From: Isoetes taiwanensis
Taxonomy: Eukaryota > Streptophyta > Lycopodiopsida > Isoetales > Isoetaceae
NCBI GenBank assembly: GCA_021234155.1
Contig: JAJEKV010000050.1
Coordinates: forward strand, 6,473,199 to 6,537,198
Length of the DNA stretch: 64,000 nucleotides
Reading direction: 5' to 3'
In this document: positions 9,883-20,925 of the stretch, one piece after another
Numbering within the stretch: position 1 is the stretch's first letter
How the letters are laid out: each line of letters begins with the position of its first letter
Position numbers and translations under genes: made by a program
The notes under the pieces: generated by a model
Databases searched by the model: none
Told to the model about the DNA's origin: nothing
What the model saw: only the letters and a program-made list of their open reading frames with translations

Positions 9883-12800
9883 GAATTTCCGGGCAGGCTT
9901 GTACAAAAGCCTGCCGCAGTCTCTGTAGGATGTTGGAATATTAAAGGTTCAAAAGGGATCTGTAGCAGTTTTAAATTTCTAGAGGCTGAGGAGTTGGATA
10001 TCTTGTTCTTGTTAGAAACTTGGGAACATCGTATGAACAGGTTACCAAATGTAAAACATTATGAATTACATTCAGTGTGGAATCCTAAACCACATAGAGG
10101 CCGCCCTTACGGTGGCATAGCTTGCTATGTGCACACTAGAATAGCATGCCATACATCTCTTATGTACAAAGATGATGAAGACAAACAAGTGTTTGCACTA
10201 AAAATAAGCGCATCTTTGCTGCTCACATCACGGGACATGGTTTTGGCAGCTTGTTACATTTCTCCATCCATTTATCAAAAGGCAGATGGGTCCCTTACCA
10301 ATTTAGGCCTTAAAATTTCAGAATGGCAGCAGACACATGAGGTATTTTTGATGGGAGATTTAAATGGATGGACAGGAGAGCTTCAAGCTCCGAAGGTGTA
10401 CGTTGACTCTGATCCAGGCGGGTTGCAAGTGGAATCATGGGCTGATCTTGATCGCAAGAGTTGCCATAAAGAGCATAACTCCGCAGGTCAGCAGATCTTG
10501 AATTTATGTGCTTCTCTTAATATGATTATATTCAATGGCATTAATCATCCAGGGTCAGATGGTTATACATTCAGAAATGAAACCACAAAAGAATTCACAT
10601 ACTCGGTCCTTGATTACTTAATTGGAGAGCCTCATATGCTCCATATGATCCAATCTTTTCGGATTGGACAGTTTATACCAGAAAGCGATCATGCTCCAAT
10701 TCTCTTTGAGTTGTCTGCACACAGAATTCAGCAAGAGGCTAAGCATAAGATCAGGGCCAAATATAAGGAATCTCAGAGACTTGCCTTTCATTATGAAGTC
10801 ATTAAAGGTATACCTGATGTTAGAGCTCTTTGCAACATACACGCCAAGGCTGCTGCGCTCAATAGGCTCTTGGTTATAAGTGCTCAAAAAGTATATGGTG
10901 TCTACCAGAAATGTACAGGCTCTCAACCCAGGAACACATGGTATGATCAAGAGTTGAAATTGGCTAAGAAGAACATTGATTGCCCGGCTGGTTTGCAAGC
11001 ATATAAGAAGCTAGTTAAGAAAAAGAAACAAGCTTGGGTGCATGCCAAACAAGAAGCGTTGGAATATAAGGCAAAGAACTCGGGAAAATGGTTCTGGAAG
11101 AAGCTTGCTCCCCCTAACAAAGAGCTTGCCCTCACTGATCTTCATGTCTGGAAAACATATGCGATACATTTGTATTTTAAAGGGGAGGCTAAACTCCATT
11201 TGCCAGAAGAAGCCAAATCTGATTTTGTGGTTTCTATAGATGAAGTGAAGCAGGGAATTGACAAGATAGCTTGCGGTAAAGCTCAAGATATTGATGGGTT
11301 AATGGCGGAACACCTTAAAGATGGAGGAGCAGAGCTAGCTGGTCTGATTTCTGAATTATTTAATCAAGCCACCGTGGATGGTTTCCCAGATGCCTGGACT
11401 ACTAGCCTCATTCACCCAATACATAAGCATGGGGATGTATCGCTGCCAAGCAATTACCGAACTGTAATGATCAGCCCAATACTAGCAAAACTCTTTGGTA
11501 AGATCTTTGATCTAAAACTTACAAAGTGGGCCGAGGAGCATAATCTAAGAGCAAGAGGTCAAGCTGGATTTAGAAGGGGGTTTTCAACTCTTGATCATCT
11601 ACTCACCTTAAGAACTATGATAGAAGAATCTAGATCTCGTGGGAAACCATTCTTCGTGTGTTGCTTTGTCGATTTTGCCAAAGCATTTCGATACCTCGTC
11701 GAAGCTCCTTGACCGCCTTATTGATTTTGGTGTTCCTTCTGTTGGGTTCTAGCTATTGGGAGATTATATGAATCTGTGCATGGGCGGGTGGTCACTCCTT
11801 ATGGCATGACTGATCTGATTACAAGTGATGTTGGAGTGAAGCAAGGATGCACTCTTTCTCCGACCTTGTTCGGACTTTATATTGATCAATTGGAGAACTT
11901 TCTTAGGCAATCCGGGTGCAACTTTCCTCGTCTCTTTCATGAGTTGGTGATCTTACTCTTATATGCAGATGACTTGCTTCTTTGTTCACATACAATGGCT
12001 AATTTACAACAACAATTAGATGTTTTAGGTGCATTTTGCACAGAGTTCGGTCTTGCCGTGAACCTTGGAAAGACTAAGGTCTTGGGCTTTGGGCGGCAGC
12101 CAGATGACTTGTTTTACCATGGAGAATTGGTTGGAAAGGCCCAATCATACAAATATCTGGGGCATGAGGTGTTTACAGGGCGTAGGCCTTGGACAAAGGG
12201 CGTTGATATCAGGATAGCAGCAGTCTTAAAGGCATTCTATGCGATGGCAAATATGTGCCGCCATGCCCATATCACTTATTGGCCACTCAAAAAAAGATTG
12301 TTTGATGCATTGGTAGCTCCTGTTATCTTATATGCCAGTGAAATCTGGGGCCCCTCATTGTGCAGATCCAAATGGCAAGAGATTGAGGCAATTCAAAAAC
12401 TTTGGCTTCACATGGCTTTAAAGGTGAAACGAGCTGTCCCTTATGAGCTCCTTTTGTATGATAGTGGCTCTCACCCACTGGAAATTCAATCCATGGGCAA
12501 CGCGTTGAGGTATCTAGATCAAAAAGGGAAGGCCTCCGAAGACTCTCTTATGAGACAAACCCTCAATGCTGCGGTTCAACTTCAAAGAGATAATAAGAAT
12601 TGTTGGTACAGGGACCTGCAAGGATGGATGGCCGGCCTTGACTTGCCTGTTTGCCAATATACAAAGGGATTTAACGCAAAAGCTTTTATGGCTTACTGCG
12701 AAGTTTCCCATAAAAAGAAACTTCAATATTACATTCGAGACTTCAATCCGACGCGTGTTCATATTATACAGCCTTACCTGTGTCTCCATAACCTGTTTCC

Positions 12801-13089
12801 AGGGCAGATCCGAGCCATTGCATGTATGCGCTTGAGCTCACATAGCTTGATGATTGAAAGGGGGAGATGGTTGAACATAGAAGCTGACCAAAGAATTTGT
12901 GCATGTGGAGAGGATGTTGAGACCGAGAAACACGCCATATATTTTTGCCGGAGACATGATGCTTTACGGGATAAATATCCTATGTTAGACTGGAACATGC
13001 CTATGGATGAGTTGTTTCGGCACCGTCCCACATTGCCTATATTGGGGAATTTTCTCCGTGAGCTTTTAGAGCATACTGAGTGTCACTAG
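9883..13089 (+). pseudogene. LINE ORF2: AP endonuclease and reverse transcriptase, two frame breaks
   Basis: The frame is continuous with ORF1 after a TAG. An APE-type endonuclease comes first: VGCWNIKG near 9925, LLETW near 10012, LMGDLNGW near 10355 and ESDHAPI near 10685. The reverse transcriptase follows: NYRTVMISPILAKLF near 11455, AGFRRGFSTLDHL near 11565, CFVDFAKAF near 11670, KQGCTLSPTLFGLYIDQLE near 11840 and the catalytic YADDLLL near 11965. A C-terminal CxC...H...C cluster (CACGEDVETEKHAIYFC) lies near 12900. The frame breaks near 11690 and again near 11750, between motif A and motif B, so one polypeptide cannot be made as written. The first internal ATG (9994) would lose the first endonuclease motif. 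Confidence 0.8.
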
Positions 13090-13194
13090 TTTTAAGTGAC
13101 ATCTCCCTTTTCATATTTTACATGTAAATGGTATGGTTTTTTGTCCCATAGCCTTTGGGCTCCCGTGGACGTTAATAAACTTCATTCATTCATT

Positions 13195-13963
13195 CATTAA
13201 TCCAAAGGGCATGACCACAAATTCAAAATGCCCTTGGTTGGTTCGAAAGGCCGTTTTGGGTTCATCTCCTTCCCTAATGCTAATTTGATGATATCCACTT
13301 CTTAGGTCGATCTTGGAGAAATATTTTGCTCCCACCAATCGATCCATGATATCATCAATTCTAGACATTGGGTAGCGATCTTTAATAGTGGCTTTATTCA
13401 AAGCCCTATAATTGATACACATGCGCATGTTCCCATCCCTTTTCTTTACAAGGATGCCAGGCGCCCCAAATGGTGACTTACTAGGCCTTATGAAACCCTT
13501 TTGGAGCAATTCTTGAATTTGTTTTTTGACCTCTTCTTGCTCCAGGGGGCTAAGTCTATATGGTGCCCTGGCCACTGGCTTAGTCCCTGGTTCCAAGTCT
13601 ATCTCGTGGGAGATTTCTCTCCGGGAGTTCTTCTGGGAACACATCCCTATATTTGTTAAGCAAACTCTCAAGCTTGTTATCCTTGTCCATAGCATTTATT
13701 TGCATTAAATCTATGGGGGAGTCAAGAACATAGGCAAGATATTTTTCATTAATGTTAGAACGGAAACAACGTTTGGGTTGCATAGCCGTTATTAACTTAG
13801 GGGAAACTACATAAGAAGTACCCTGAGGGGTAATTTCCTTCCCTCCTTTAGAAATAACTAACAAGTGTTTTTTCTGTAGCGCCGCCTGCCACGTATGACT
13901 TTTTGGGCATCCTAGGACCAGAGGGCTTTTTACAATAACCAGTAAAACCAGCCACAGTAATCT
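13195..13963 (-). pseudogene. gypsy protease-RT linker and N-terminal half of RT
   Basis: This is the upstream half of the split gypsy polyprotein: a linker ending in [12 protein letters not shown], then [50 protein letters not shown] and VVMPFGL. These are standard Ty3/gypsy RT landmarks. An 11-bp deletion near 13619, compared with the second copy at 14553-14965, shifts the frame just after FPEELPE. The upstream protease and gag were not found; SINE sequence begins at about 13965. Confidence 0.8.
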
Positions 13964-13964
13964 G

Positions 13965-14322
13965 TATTTTTTATTTTTGGTCCAGCTAGACTAGTCTTGT
14001 CACTAGAATATCATCTTGTACAGACTAGGGTCCAGCTAGACTAGTCTTGTCACTAGAATATCATCTTGTACAGACTAGCTAGAAATATCCTACTGCCGGT
14101 CAAGGCAACCAAAGTGGAGGACATGTATAGGCACAAGTTCTACCACGTCGGGATCATGACCGTATAACCCCAGTAACCAACTCCCAAATATAAATATACA
14201 CTGGCCGGATTTGAACCCCCGACCAAGTGCACATTTATTTTGACATTACTAGGCCTATACCAACTCATCACACATCCGTTGGGCAAAACTTTAGCCATAC
14301 ATGCACACTTTGTAGGCAGGAT
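13965..14322 (-). mobile_element. tRNA-derived SINE, copy 1
   Basis: On the minus strand this roughly 350-bp unit contains a pol III B-box (GGGTTCAAATCC, plus 14208-14219) preceded by a tRNA-like A-box region (gatgagttggtataggcct). It runs to an A-rich 3' end (ctggaccaaaaataaaaaat). This is the layout of a tRNA-derived SINE. A 58-bp piece is duplicated in tandem at its 3' end (13980-14089). The A-box match is loose, so the tRNA origin rests mainly on the B-box. Confidence 0.6.
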
Positions 14323-14353
14323 ATCTCCCGCCTTAGGAAGTCACGGAAATTTT

Positions 14354-14552
14354 TGTATTTTTTATTTTTGGTCCAGCTAGACTAGTCTTGTCACTAGAAT
14401 ATCATCTTGTACAGACTAGCTAGAAATATCCTACTGCCGGTCAAGGCAACCAAAGTGGAGGACACGTATAGGCACAAGTTCTACCACGTCGGGGATCATG
14501 GCCGCATAACCCCAGTAACCAATTCCCAAATATAAACATACACTGACCGGGA
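14354..14552 (-). mobile_element. SINE copy 2, truncated
   Basis: Nearly identical to the 3' part of copy 1. It stops at the B-box side, where gypsy sequence (gcgccctggccactggc) begins abruptly, so the joint was made by rearrangement rather than by retroposition. Confidence 0.6.
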
Positions 14553-14965
14553 TGGCGCCCTGGCCACTGGCTTAGTCCCTGGTTCCAAGTCTATCTCGTG
14601 GGAGATTTCTCTCAATGGTACTTCCGGGAGTTCTTCTGGGAACACATCCCTATATTTGTTAAGCAAACTCTCAAGCTTGTTATCCTTGTCCATAGCATTT
14701 ATTTGCATTAAATCTATGGGGGAGTCAAGAACATATGCAAGATATTTTTCATTAATGTTAGAACGGAAACAACGTTTGGGTTGCATAGCTGTTATTAACT
14801 TAGGGGAAACTACATAAGAAGTATCCTGAGGGGTAATTTCCTTCCCTCCTTTAGAAATAACTAACAAGTGTTTTTTCTGTAGTGCCGCCTGCCACGTATG
14901 ACTTTTTGGGCATCCTAGGACCAGAGGGCTTTTTACAATAACCAGTAAACCAGCCACAGTAATCT
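14553..14965 (-). pseudogene. duplicated gypsy protease-RT linker
   Basis: This segment repeats 13561-13963 almost base for base and encodes the same linker (SYVVSPKLITAMQPKRCFR through FPEELPE). It lacks the 11-bp deletion and so keeps the frame into [16 protein letters not shown]. It is a duplicate, not a second insertion, because it is flanked on both sides by the same SINE. Confidence 0.8.
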
Positions 14966-16260
14966 GTATTTTTTATTTTTGGTCCAGCTAGACTAGTCTT
15001 GTCACTAGAATATCATCTTTGTACAGACTAGCTAGAAATATCCTACTGCCTGTCAAGGCAACCAAAGTGGAGGACACGTATAGCCACAAGTTCTACCACG
15101 TCGGGGATCATGGCCGTATAACCCCAGTAACCAACTCCCAAATATAAACATACACTGCCCGGGTTTGAACCCCCGACCAAGTGCACATTTATTTTGGCAT
15201 TACTAGGCCTATACCAACTCACCACACATCCGTTGGGCAAAACTTTAGCCATACATGCACACTTTGTAGGCAGGATACAATCCCACCTTGAGGAAGTTCT
15301 CAGATCCTAGGGGCAACTCAGGGGCATCGCCGAACCCAGCATCACCAGCCTAGTGCCGCCTGCCACATATGACTTTTTGGGCATCTTAGGACCAGAGGGC
15401 TTTTTACAGTAACCAGTAAACCAGCCACAGTAATCTGTAAACCAACTTTTTACTGGTCTAGACTAGTCTTTTTATAAACTAGCTAGTTTTTGTCCCACTG
15501 CCAACGAGTAGCCAAAGTGGAGGACATGTATAGGCTTTTAAGTTCTACCACGTCGGGGATCATCATCGTATACCCTTAGTAACCAACTTCCAAATATAAA
15601 TGACATTGGCAAAGTTTGAACCCATGACCAAATGAACACTTATTTTGGTATTACTAGACCTATACCAACTCACCACACATCCGTTGGGCAAAACTTTGGC
15701 CATACATGCACACTTTGTAGGCAGGATACAATCCCACCTTGAGGAAGTTTTCAGATCCTAGGGGCAACTCTAAGGGCATCGCCGAACCCGCGTCACCAAC
15801 CTAGTGCCGCCTGCCATGTATGACTTTTTGGGCATCCTAGGACCAGAGGGCTTTTTACAATAACCAGTAAACCAGCCACAGTAATCTGTAAACCAACTTT
15901 TTACTGGTCTAGACTAGTCTTTTTACAAACTAGCTAGTTTTTGTCCCACTGCCAACGAGCAACCAAAGTGGAGGATTTTAAGTTCTACCACAGGGATCAT
16001 CATCGTATACCCTTAGTAACCAACTTCCAAATATAAATGACATTGGCATAACCAACTTCCAAATATAAATAACATTGGCAAGATTTAAACCCATGACCAA
16101 ATGAACACTTATTTTGGCATTACTAGAACTATACCAACTCACCACACATCCGTTGGGCAAAACTTTGGCCATACATGCATACTTTGTAGGCAGGATACAA
16201 TCCCACCTTGAGGAAGTTTTCAGATCCTAGGGGTAACTCTAGGGGAGCGTCACCAGCCTA
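14966..16260 (-). repeat. tandem SINE plus gypsy-fragment composites (copies 3-5)
   Basis: Three further SINE copies lie at about 14966-15280, 15435-15745 and 15892-16205. They are separated by an identical gypsy-derived spacer (ctagtgccgcctgccac...ggaccagagggctttttac). Copy 3 carries a perfect B-box (GGTTCAAACC on the minus strand, within 15161-15172). The unit is about 460 bp. Copies 4 and 5 share diagnostic changes (gtaaaccaactttttactggtc), so they arose by later local duplication of one composite unit. Confidence 0.7.
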
Positions 16261-17139
16261 GTGCCGCCTATTTGGCTCTCTTGCAATAAGAGGTACGCAA
16301 TATAGGTAGGGTAGGGCTTTGGCAACAAGGTCCTACTCTCCTTGTTGCTAACTCTATTTATGAATTTTGCCCACCCTGACCTACGGTAGGTGGCAGGCTT
16401 TTTTTTATTATAAGTAATGATGGAATCCTTAGGGCTCTAATGCATCAGGACTCTAAGGAATTATTGCTTTGTCTGTAGTTATTTACTGCAGGTTGCTTGA
16501 ACAAAGGTAGAGACCAATGGTTCTATGGCATATATGTGACACTAGGGCTTTATGGATGCAAATTGATGCACTGCAAGGTGCTCTAGCATAAGCTTTAGGA
16601 ATCTAAGGCATTGTTGCATTATCACTGTAAAATTATTTACAACAGGTGGCCAGGTCTAGGTGATCATATATGTATTTGGCGGTCAGAGATTTTCGAGAAA
16701 GGTAATGTACTACCAGTGTCATTTATGCTGTTTTACCAGAGCATATTTCTCCTACAACGACGACTTGGTTCTCACATACCTGACAAAAGCCCATTCTAGA
16801 TTGAATGACATGAAAATATGATATGAAGAAAAACGAAATCCATCAAAGAGAAATAAGTACCTAAAGTAGTTCTTCCCTAATCGAAAATATGGGAAGATAG
16901 GACCCCTGTATTTAGAGTCTGGAATCCCGGCCAAATCTCATCTGGTATTTCCGGACTCCGGAGATCAGCCACAGATGCCCATCTGGACTGCGATGGAAGG
17001 CATCCATTCGGGCATATCATTCAAGGCATGCATCCGATGAGCGTGGATGCCATCTGAACTGCGCGGATGCTGCCTGGCTACTGTCTTCGCACAAGCCCTG
17101 CCGGTCCCTGGGTTTGAGAGGGGCTCAATTTGAAGGGAG
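16261..17139. other. no gene recognised
   Basis: A degenerate direct duplication is visible (gctctaatgcatcaggactctaagg near 16434 and gctctagcataagctttaggaatctaagg near 16580). Around 16.95-17.07 kb short gatgccatctgaactgcg-type motifs recur. No coding frame was convincing. Confidence 0.4.
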
Positions 17140-17337
17140 TTTGATGTGGTATTTCCAGCCGAGCGTGGATTTAATTGGCCATGGTTTCTCTGGCCATGGA
17201 TGACATGGTATCTCTGGCAACAAACTTAACCTTATAAAAACCCTGGCTTATTTTGTCTTAACAATGCGTTATTCTCTCTAGCTTTGAATAAATTAATATG
17301 GTATTTCTGGCCAATATCTTGGTATTTCTGGCCAATC
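17140..17337. repeat. 21-bp minisatellite, left part
   Basis: Units of the form catggtatttctggccaacta recur in degenerate form. The same array continues at 18818-19291, so the two parts were once joined and were separated by an inserted inverted-repeat element. Confidence 0.65.
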
Positions 17338-17476
17338 ATTAGGATTTTTTTGAGATTACAAAAGGGCCTTCAAAACATGCCAACTAAGCCAAATAAAGAT
17401 AAATGAACTACCAATCAGAAATCAAAGCGTGACGGGTCCAGTCAACAAAACTGTTATAACTAACTCATTGGATCAC

Positions 17477-18430
17477 TTTTTTTTTTTTTTTTTTTTTTTT
17501 TGAAGGTAGGAGTATATTATTAATGTAGATAGAAAATTTACAGAGAGCCCCCTCCATGGGACAGATAGAAAAGTTGTACTAGGTGTAGATGTACTACTGG
17601 AATGCCTGCTCTTCTTCCCTGCATGTGAGTACTATAGGGAAATGTCACCATCTTCTCGCATCTGTGCCTCCACACCACCCAAAGTGCCACATTGGTCAAG
17701 GAGATAGTAATTATGCATTTATCAGTTCTTATGAACAGCTCGGGCCATGCAAGATGGCCCAGCTCTATCCCTAAGATCGAGGAAACCCAGCACCAGAACT
17801 CGTGAATCTTAGGGCAGAAAAGGAGATGTACGATCGATTCACTTGATTGGCAGCCCAATGGGCACATATCATCAGCCACAATCCCTTTCCGAAGTAAAAC
17901 CTGTTTAGTACTGAGACCTCCTTGAAGCGCAGTCCACCTAAAGAACTGAAGTTTCTTTGAGCAGATAGATTTCCATGAATTAGCTAAGAGAAGTTTAGCA
18001 ACCTTAGTTGTTACCCCCATCCTAACTTCTGCTGTTAGTGGAGTTTCATCACCACACAAAGCGCGATAGATACTTGCCACACAGTACTTTTCGCTCCAAA
18101 CACACCACCATATTTCCTTAGGCCCCGGAATACCTGAGCAATCTTTGATATTTTCCAGAATCTCACGTAGTACCTTTCTATCTCCTTCTCCCGCCCCTTG
18201 TACCTTGTTCTTGAATCTAGTCTAGGACATCCATCTGCCATTCACCCATAGATGTTGTAGATACTGAAATCCTTGTTTTCTCCATTTCCCAAATATGCGG
18301 GGATGGACCAAGGCCAGAGGGAGACCCTCCCTATTCCAAACTTGTGTATTCCAGAAGATGCTGATATTTCCAGCCTCTTTGGGAATATCAGCTGGGGAGC
18401 ACCGATAACACCTTCATCCAGGCTTGGAGT
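17477..18430 (-). mobile_element. 5'-truncated L1-type LINE with target duplication
   Basis: On the minus strand the insert ends in poly(A) (plus-strand poly(T) at 17477-17501). It is bounded by ttggatcac at 17468-17476 and 18431-18439, a 9-bp target duplication. The host sequence is the left arm of the inverted-repeat element, so this insertion is the youngest event in the stack. Confidence 0.75.
17538..18241 (-). pseudogene. L1 ORF2 C-terminus with zf-RVT domain
   Basis: The minus-strand frame encodes the zinc-binding reverse-transcriptase tail of plant L1 elements (zf-RVT family). Landmarks are KLQFFRWTALQGGLSTKQVL, then CPLGCQSSESIVHLLFCPK with the C-C-H-C spacing, then FWCWVSSILGIE. Upstream pieces at 18035-18241 and 18242-18439 belong to the same protein in shifted frames. 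The catalytic RT domain is absent, so this is a 5'-truncated dead copy. Confidence 0.8.
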
Positions 18431-18817
18431 TTGGATCACATTTTCTAGGGTAACTGTTGATAGAAAAGTCCAAATGAGCTCTGGTTTAGCGCAATAGATA
18501 GATCTGATTGAGATAATTCCAACATTGGGTGCTTTGCATATATTTTAACCATTTGTGATTGTCAAAACTCCAAAAAATATGCTTTTTAACATTTTTTACT
18601 ATCATATAGGGTGAAAGATATGCAAACCACCCAAGATTGGAAAGATCTCAATGAGATCTATCTATTGCACCAAACAAGAGCTGATTTGAACTTTTCTATT
18701 AACACTTATGCTAGAAAATGTGATCCAGTGAGTTACTTATAATTGTTTTGCTGACTGGTTTGTTTTTTATTGGTAGTTCATATAACTTAGTCAGCAGTTC
18801 TTAGAAATCCCTAATGT

Positions 18818-19291
18818 GCTTGGTATTTCTGGCCATATGCCTGGTATTTCTAGCCAACCACGTGATTTTTCTGGTCAAATACATGGTATTTTTGTTCAGA
18901 TGATAATAATTCTATCCAAATACTTGGTATTTCTGGCCAACTACATAGTCTTTCTGGTCAATTGCATGGTATTTCTTGCTAACTACATGGGTTTTCTAGC
19001 CAAATGCATAGTATTTCTGGCAAGTGCATGGTATTTTTGGCCAAATACATGGTATTTCTGACCAACTACATGGTATTTTTGCCAGACGATGGTATTTCTG
19101 GCCAAATATTTGGTATTTTTGGCTGGCTACTAGGTATTTCTGACCATACATGGTAAATTCTGGCCAAAACCATGGTGTCTCTGGCTAACTACATGGTTTT
19201 TCTGGCCAAATGCATGGTATTTCTGCCTAGGTGCATGGTATTTTTGGTCAATACATGGTATTTCTGGCCAACTACATGGTATTTCTGGTCA
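18818..19291. repeat. 21-bp minisatellite, right part
   Basis: About 20 units close to tggtatttctggccaactaca. Since 21 is divisible by three the array stays open and reads as a heptad (YMVFLAN-like), but this is a by-product of the repeat and not a gene. Several units carry T to C or short length changes. Confidence 0.75.
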
Positions 19292-20500
19292 AGAACAACA
19301 TAAATTGTTTTAGAGCAATATAACTATTAAATTTTTAAGTGCAAAACAAGCTTTTATTTGTTAGAAACTGACATAGTCCTCACTAGCAACAAGCTTAACG
19401 TGTCTCAAGCAAGCAAAACAAATCAGGCAGTCAAGTAGAAAATGGCTTACTTGGTTAGCTTCAAGTGCGCATTCTAGTCAACTTTCTTCTTGGCTGATCC
19501 CTCTTCTCTCCTCCAAGATCGACACTTGTATTGCAGCCTGGCAAACTCTGCTCCCCTTCTACGAAATCCTGAACTGTATTTGTGGGGATATAGCATGCAT
19601 GCATGAGAAGCAGGCCAGGGGGAAGGGGGAGGATCTTGAACTGGACCAAAAGCCTTTGAAAATTACAAAATCCCCAAAGATATCTAAAGCGTCTTAAAAT
19701 TACAAATGCCTCTAAAAATTACAAATGCACAAACGCTGCTCTATCTAAACTTACCTAGTCCAATTCGGCGTCGTCCTCCTCTTTCTCCATGCCTGGTCGG
19801 ATCACTGGCACTTTAAATCTTATTTTTCTTTCCTTATGGGTTTTTGTTCCATCTTCCATTTATGCCATTGATCTCTCGAATATACCCCCTGTTGTGCCAG
19901 ATCGATGACCCTGAATTTTTCCAACAGAAATTCGACCGCAAGTTCCAATGGTCCAAAACAGAGCCTTGGCAACACTAATTAAGATACTAAACAACATAAA
20001 ATTTGTTGAACACATGGTTCAAAATCTACAGCCGCTGTCCAAAGCTCAGGAATGCCACCGTTCTAAAACCTGTAGTGCTAGTGCTTGGCAATAAGGCAAG
20101 GAAAAACGTCAAAACACTCTCGGAAAGAAACCTTCCAGCTCTGCACCAGATCTACATTGCCTCAGTCGATCTGAGCTACATTGCTTCAGGGATTTGTCCT
20201 CCATGCAGACTCCATTTCAACGATCGGGTCCAAGCCTGGACTCCAGCAACCGAAAACACGTTCATGCAATCATGACATGTCATGCAGATATCTCCAAAGG
20301 CTTCTCCTTCTAAATTCGCACCATAGTAAAATAAACAGATACTGTTAACTGCCAAATTTCCACTTCCATTTCTATCACAAGGCAAGTTGGCACTTCTTGA
20401 TGTTCATGTCATTTAGATTTTATGAGGAAGATTATTTTCCACTATTTAAAGTTAACCTTTCATAGAAAACGAGAAGAACCGAGGACCAGCGGGCTGATAT
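19292..20500. other. no gene recognised; upstream region of the LEA gene
   Basis: Mixed-composition sequence without repeats or convincing frames. Open frames at 19461-19649 and 20003-20275 showed no family features. Confidence 0.35.
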
Positions 20501-20527
20501 GGGGAGAAGGTATCGACCGGAAGAAGG

Positions 20528-20587
20528 ACGTGGATTCCATGCAGGGTTGCATGGCGATAGGACGTGGCAAAAATATGGTATATTTAA
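20528..20587 (+). promoter_or_regulatory. ABRE / RY / RY / ABRE / TATA cluster of the LEA gene
   Basis: Within 60 bp there are ACGTGG (20528-20533), CATGCA (20538-20543), TGCATG (20548-20553), ACGTGGC (20562-20568) and a TATA-like tatatttaa (20579-20587). ACGTGGC is the ABA-response element bound by bZIP factors. CATGCA is the RY/Sph element bound by B3 factors of the ABI3/VP1 type. The two RY elements form an inverted pair. They lie about 340 bp before the LEA start codon, so a long leader or an unseen 5' intron is implied. Motif identity is seen; the function is inferred from seed-plant Em genes. Confidence 0.6.
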
Positions 20588-20695
20588 GCCGGCTGGAAGT
20601 AAAGCAGTGTTTCGATTCTTGGATATAAGCCGGTTGAAGAGAAGATCTGAGCGCCTGGTGAGCAAGGTGAGCAAGCACTGACATTCCGAATCTGA

Positions 20696-20868
20696 ACAGA
20701 AAAAAATTAACTCGGTCACAAGCGTTCTGATTTTCAAAAGAAAAATTTAACTTTTTTTAGCAGACAAAGAGCAGAAAAAATTTAACTTGTTCACAAACAT
20801 TCTGTTCTGATTTTCAAAAGAAAAATGTAACTTATTTAACTTGTTTTAGCAGACAAAGAGCAGACTAA
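20696..20868. repeat. tandem repeat in the LEA leader
   Basis: A unit of about 85 bp (cagaaaaaa-ttaact, ttctgattttcaaaagaaaaa, ttagcagacaaagagcaga) occurs twice. Just after it, cataagttggtgaggtgaa is repeated directly before the start codon at 20872-20910. Confidence 0.7.
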
Positions 20869-20925
20869 CATCATAAGTTGGTGAGGTGAATCATAAGTTG
20901 GTGAGGTGAAGGAGGAGGATCAGAC

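Larger units (their letters stand above)
9197..13198 (+). mobile_element. nearly full-length LINE inserted in the gypsy element
   Basis: A plus-strand non-LTR retrotransposon with ORF1 and ORF2 interrupts the gypsy reverse transcriptase. The 5' joint is within about 3 bp of the ORF1 ATG, so no 5' UTR is present. The 3' UTR (13090-13180) ends in a conserved terminus (cccatagcc...cccgtggacgttaataaac) followed by (CATT)n at 13181-13198, not poly(A). A clear target duplication was not seen; at most taat is shared by both joints. Other copies of the family lie at 25.4, 26.1, 30.9, 45.3 and 61.7 kb. The coding frames are largely open, with two frame breaks in the RT, so it is one of the younger copies. 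Confidence 0.85.
17338..18817. mobile_element. long inverted-repeat (MITE or foldback) element with a nested L1 tail
   Basis: The left arm (17338-17476, resuming at 18440 to about 18560) pairs with the right arm (about 18590-18817). Landmarks that pair include cattagg...attt, atgaactaccaat, ccagtcaacaaaac, taactcattggatcac and ttctagggtaactgtt. Without the nested insert the element is about 530 bp and nearly all inverted repeat. No clear target duplication was seen. It divides the minisatellite. Confidence 0.6.

Noticed and set aside
14200-16170. tRNA genes at the GGTTCAAAYCC boxes
   Set aside because: Only the B-box is well matched. No cloverleaf could be closed, and the boxes lie in a repeated 350-bp unit with an A-rich tail, which fits SINEs.
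18818-19291. CRISPR-like array or repeat protein
   Set aside because: The unit is a contiguous 21-bp minisatellite without spacers. The open frame only reflects a unit length divisible by three.
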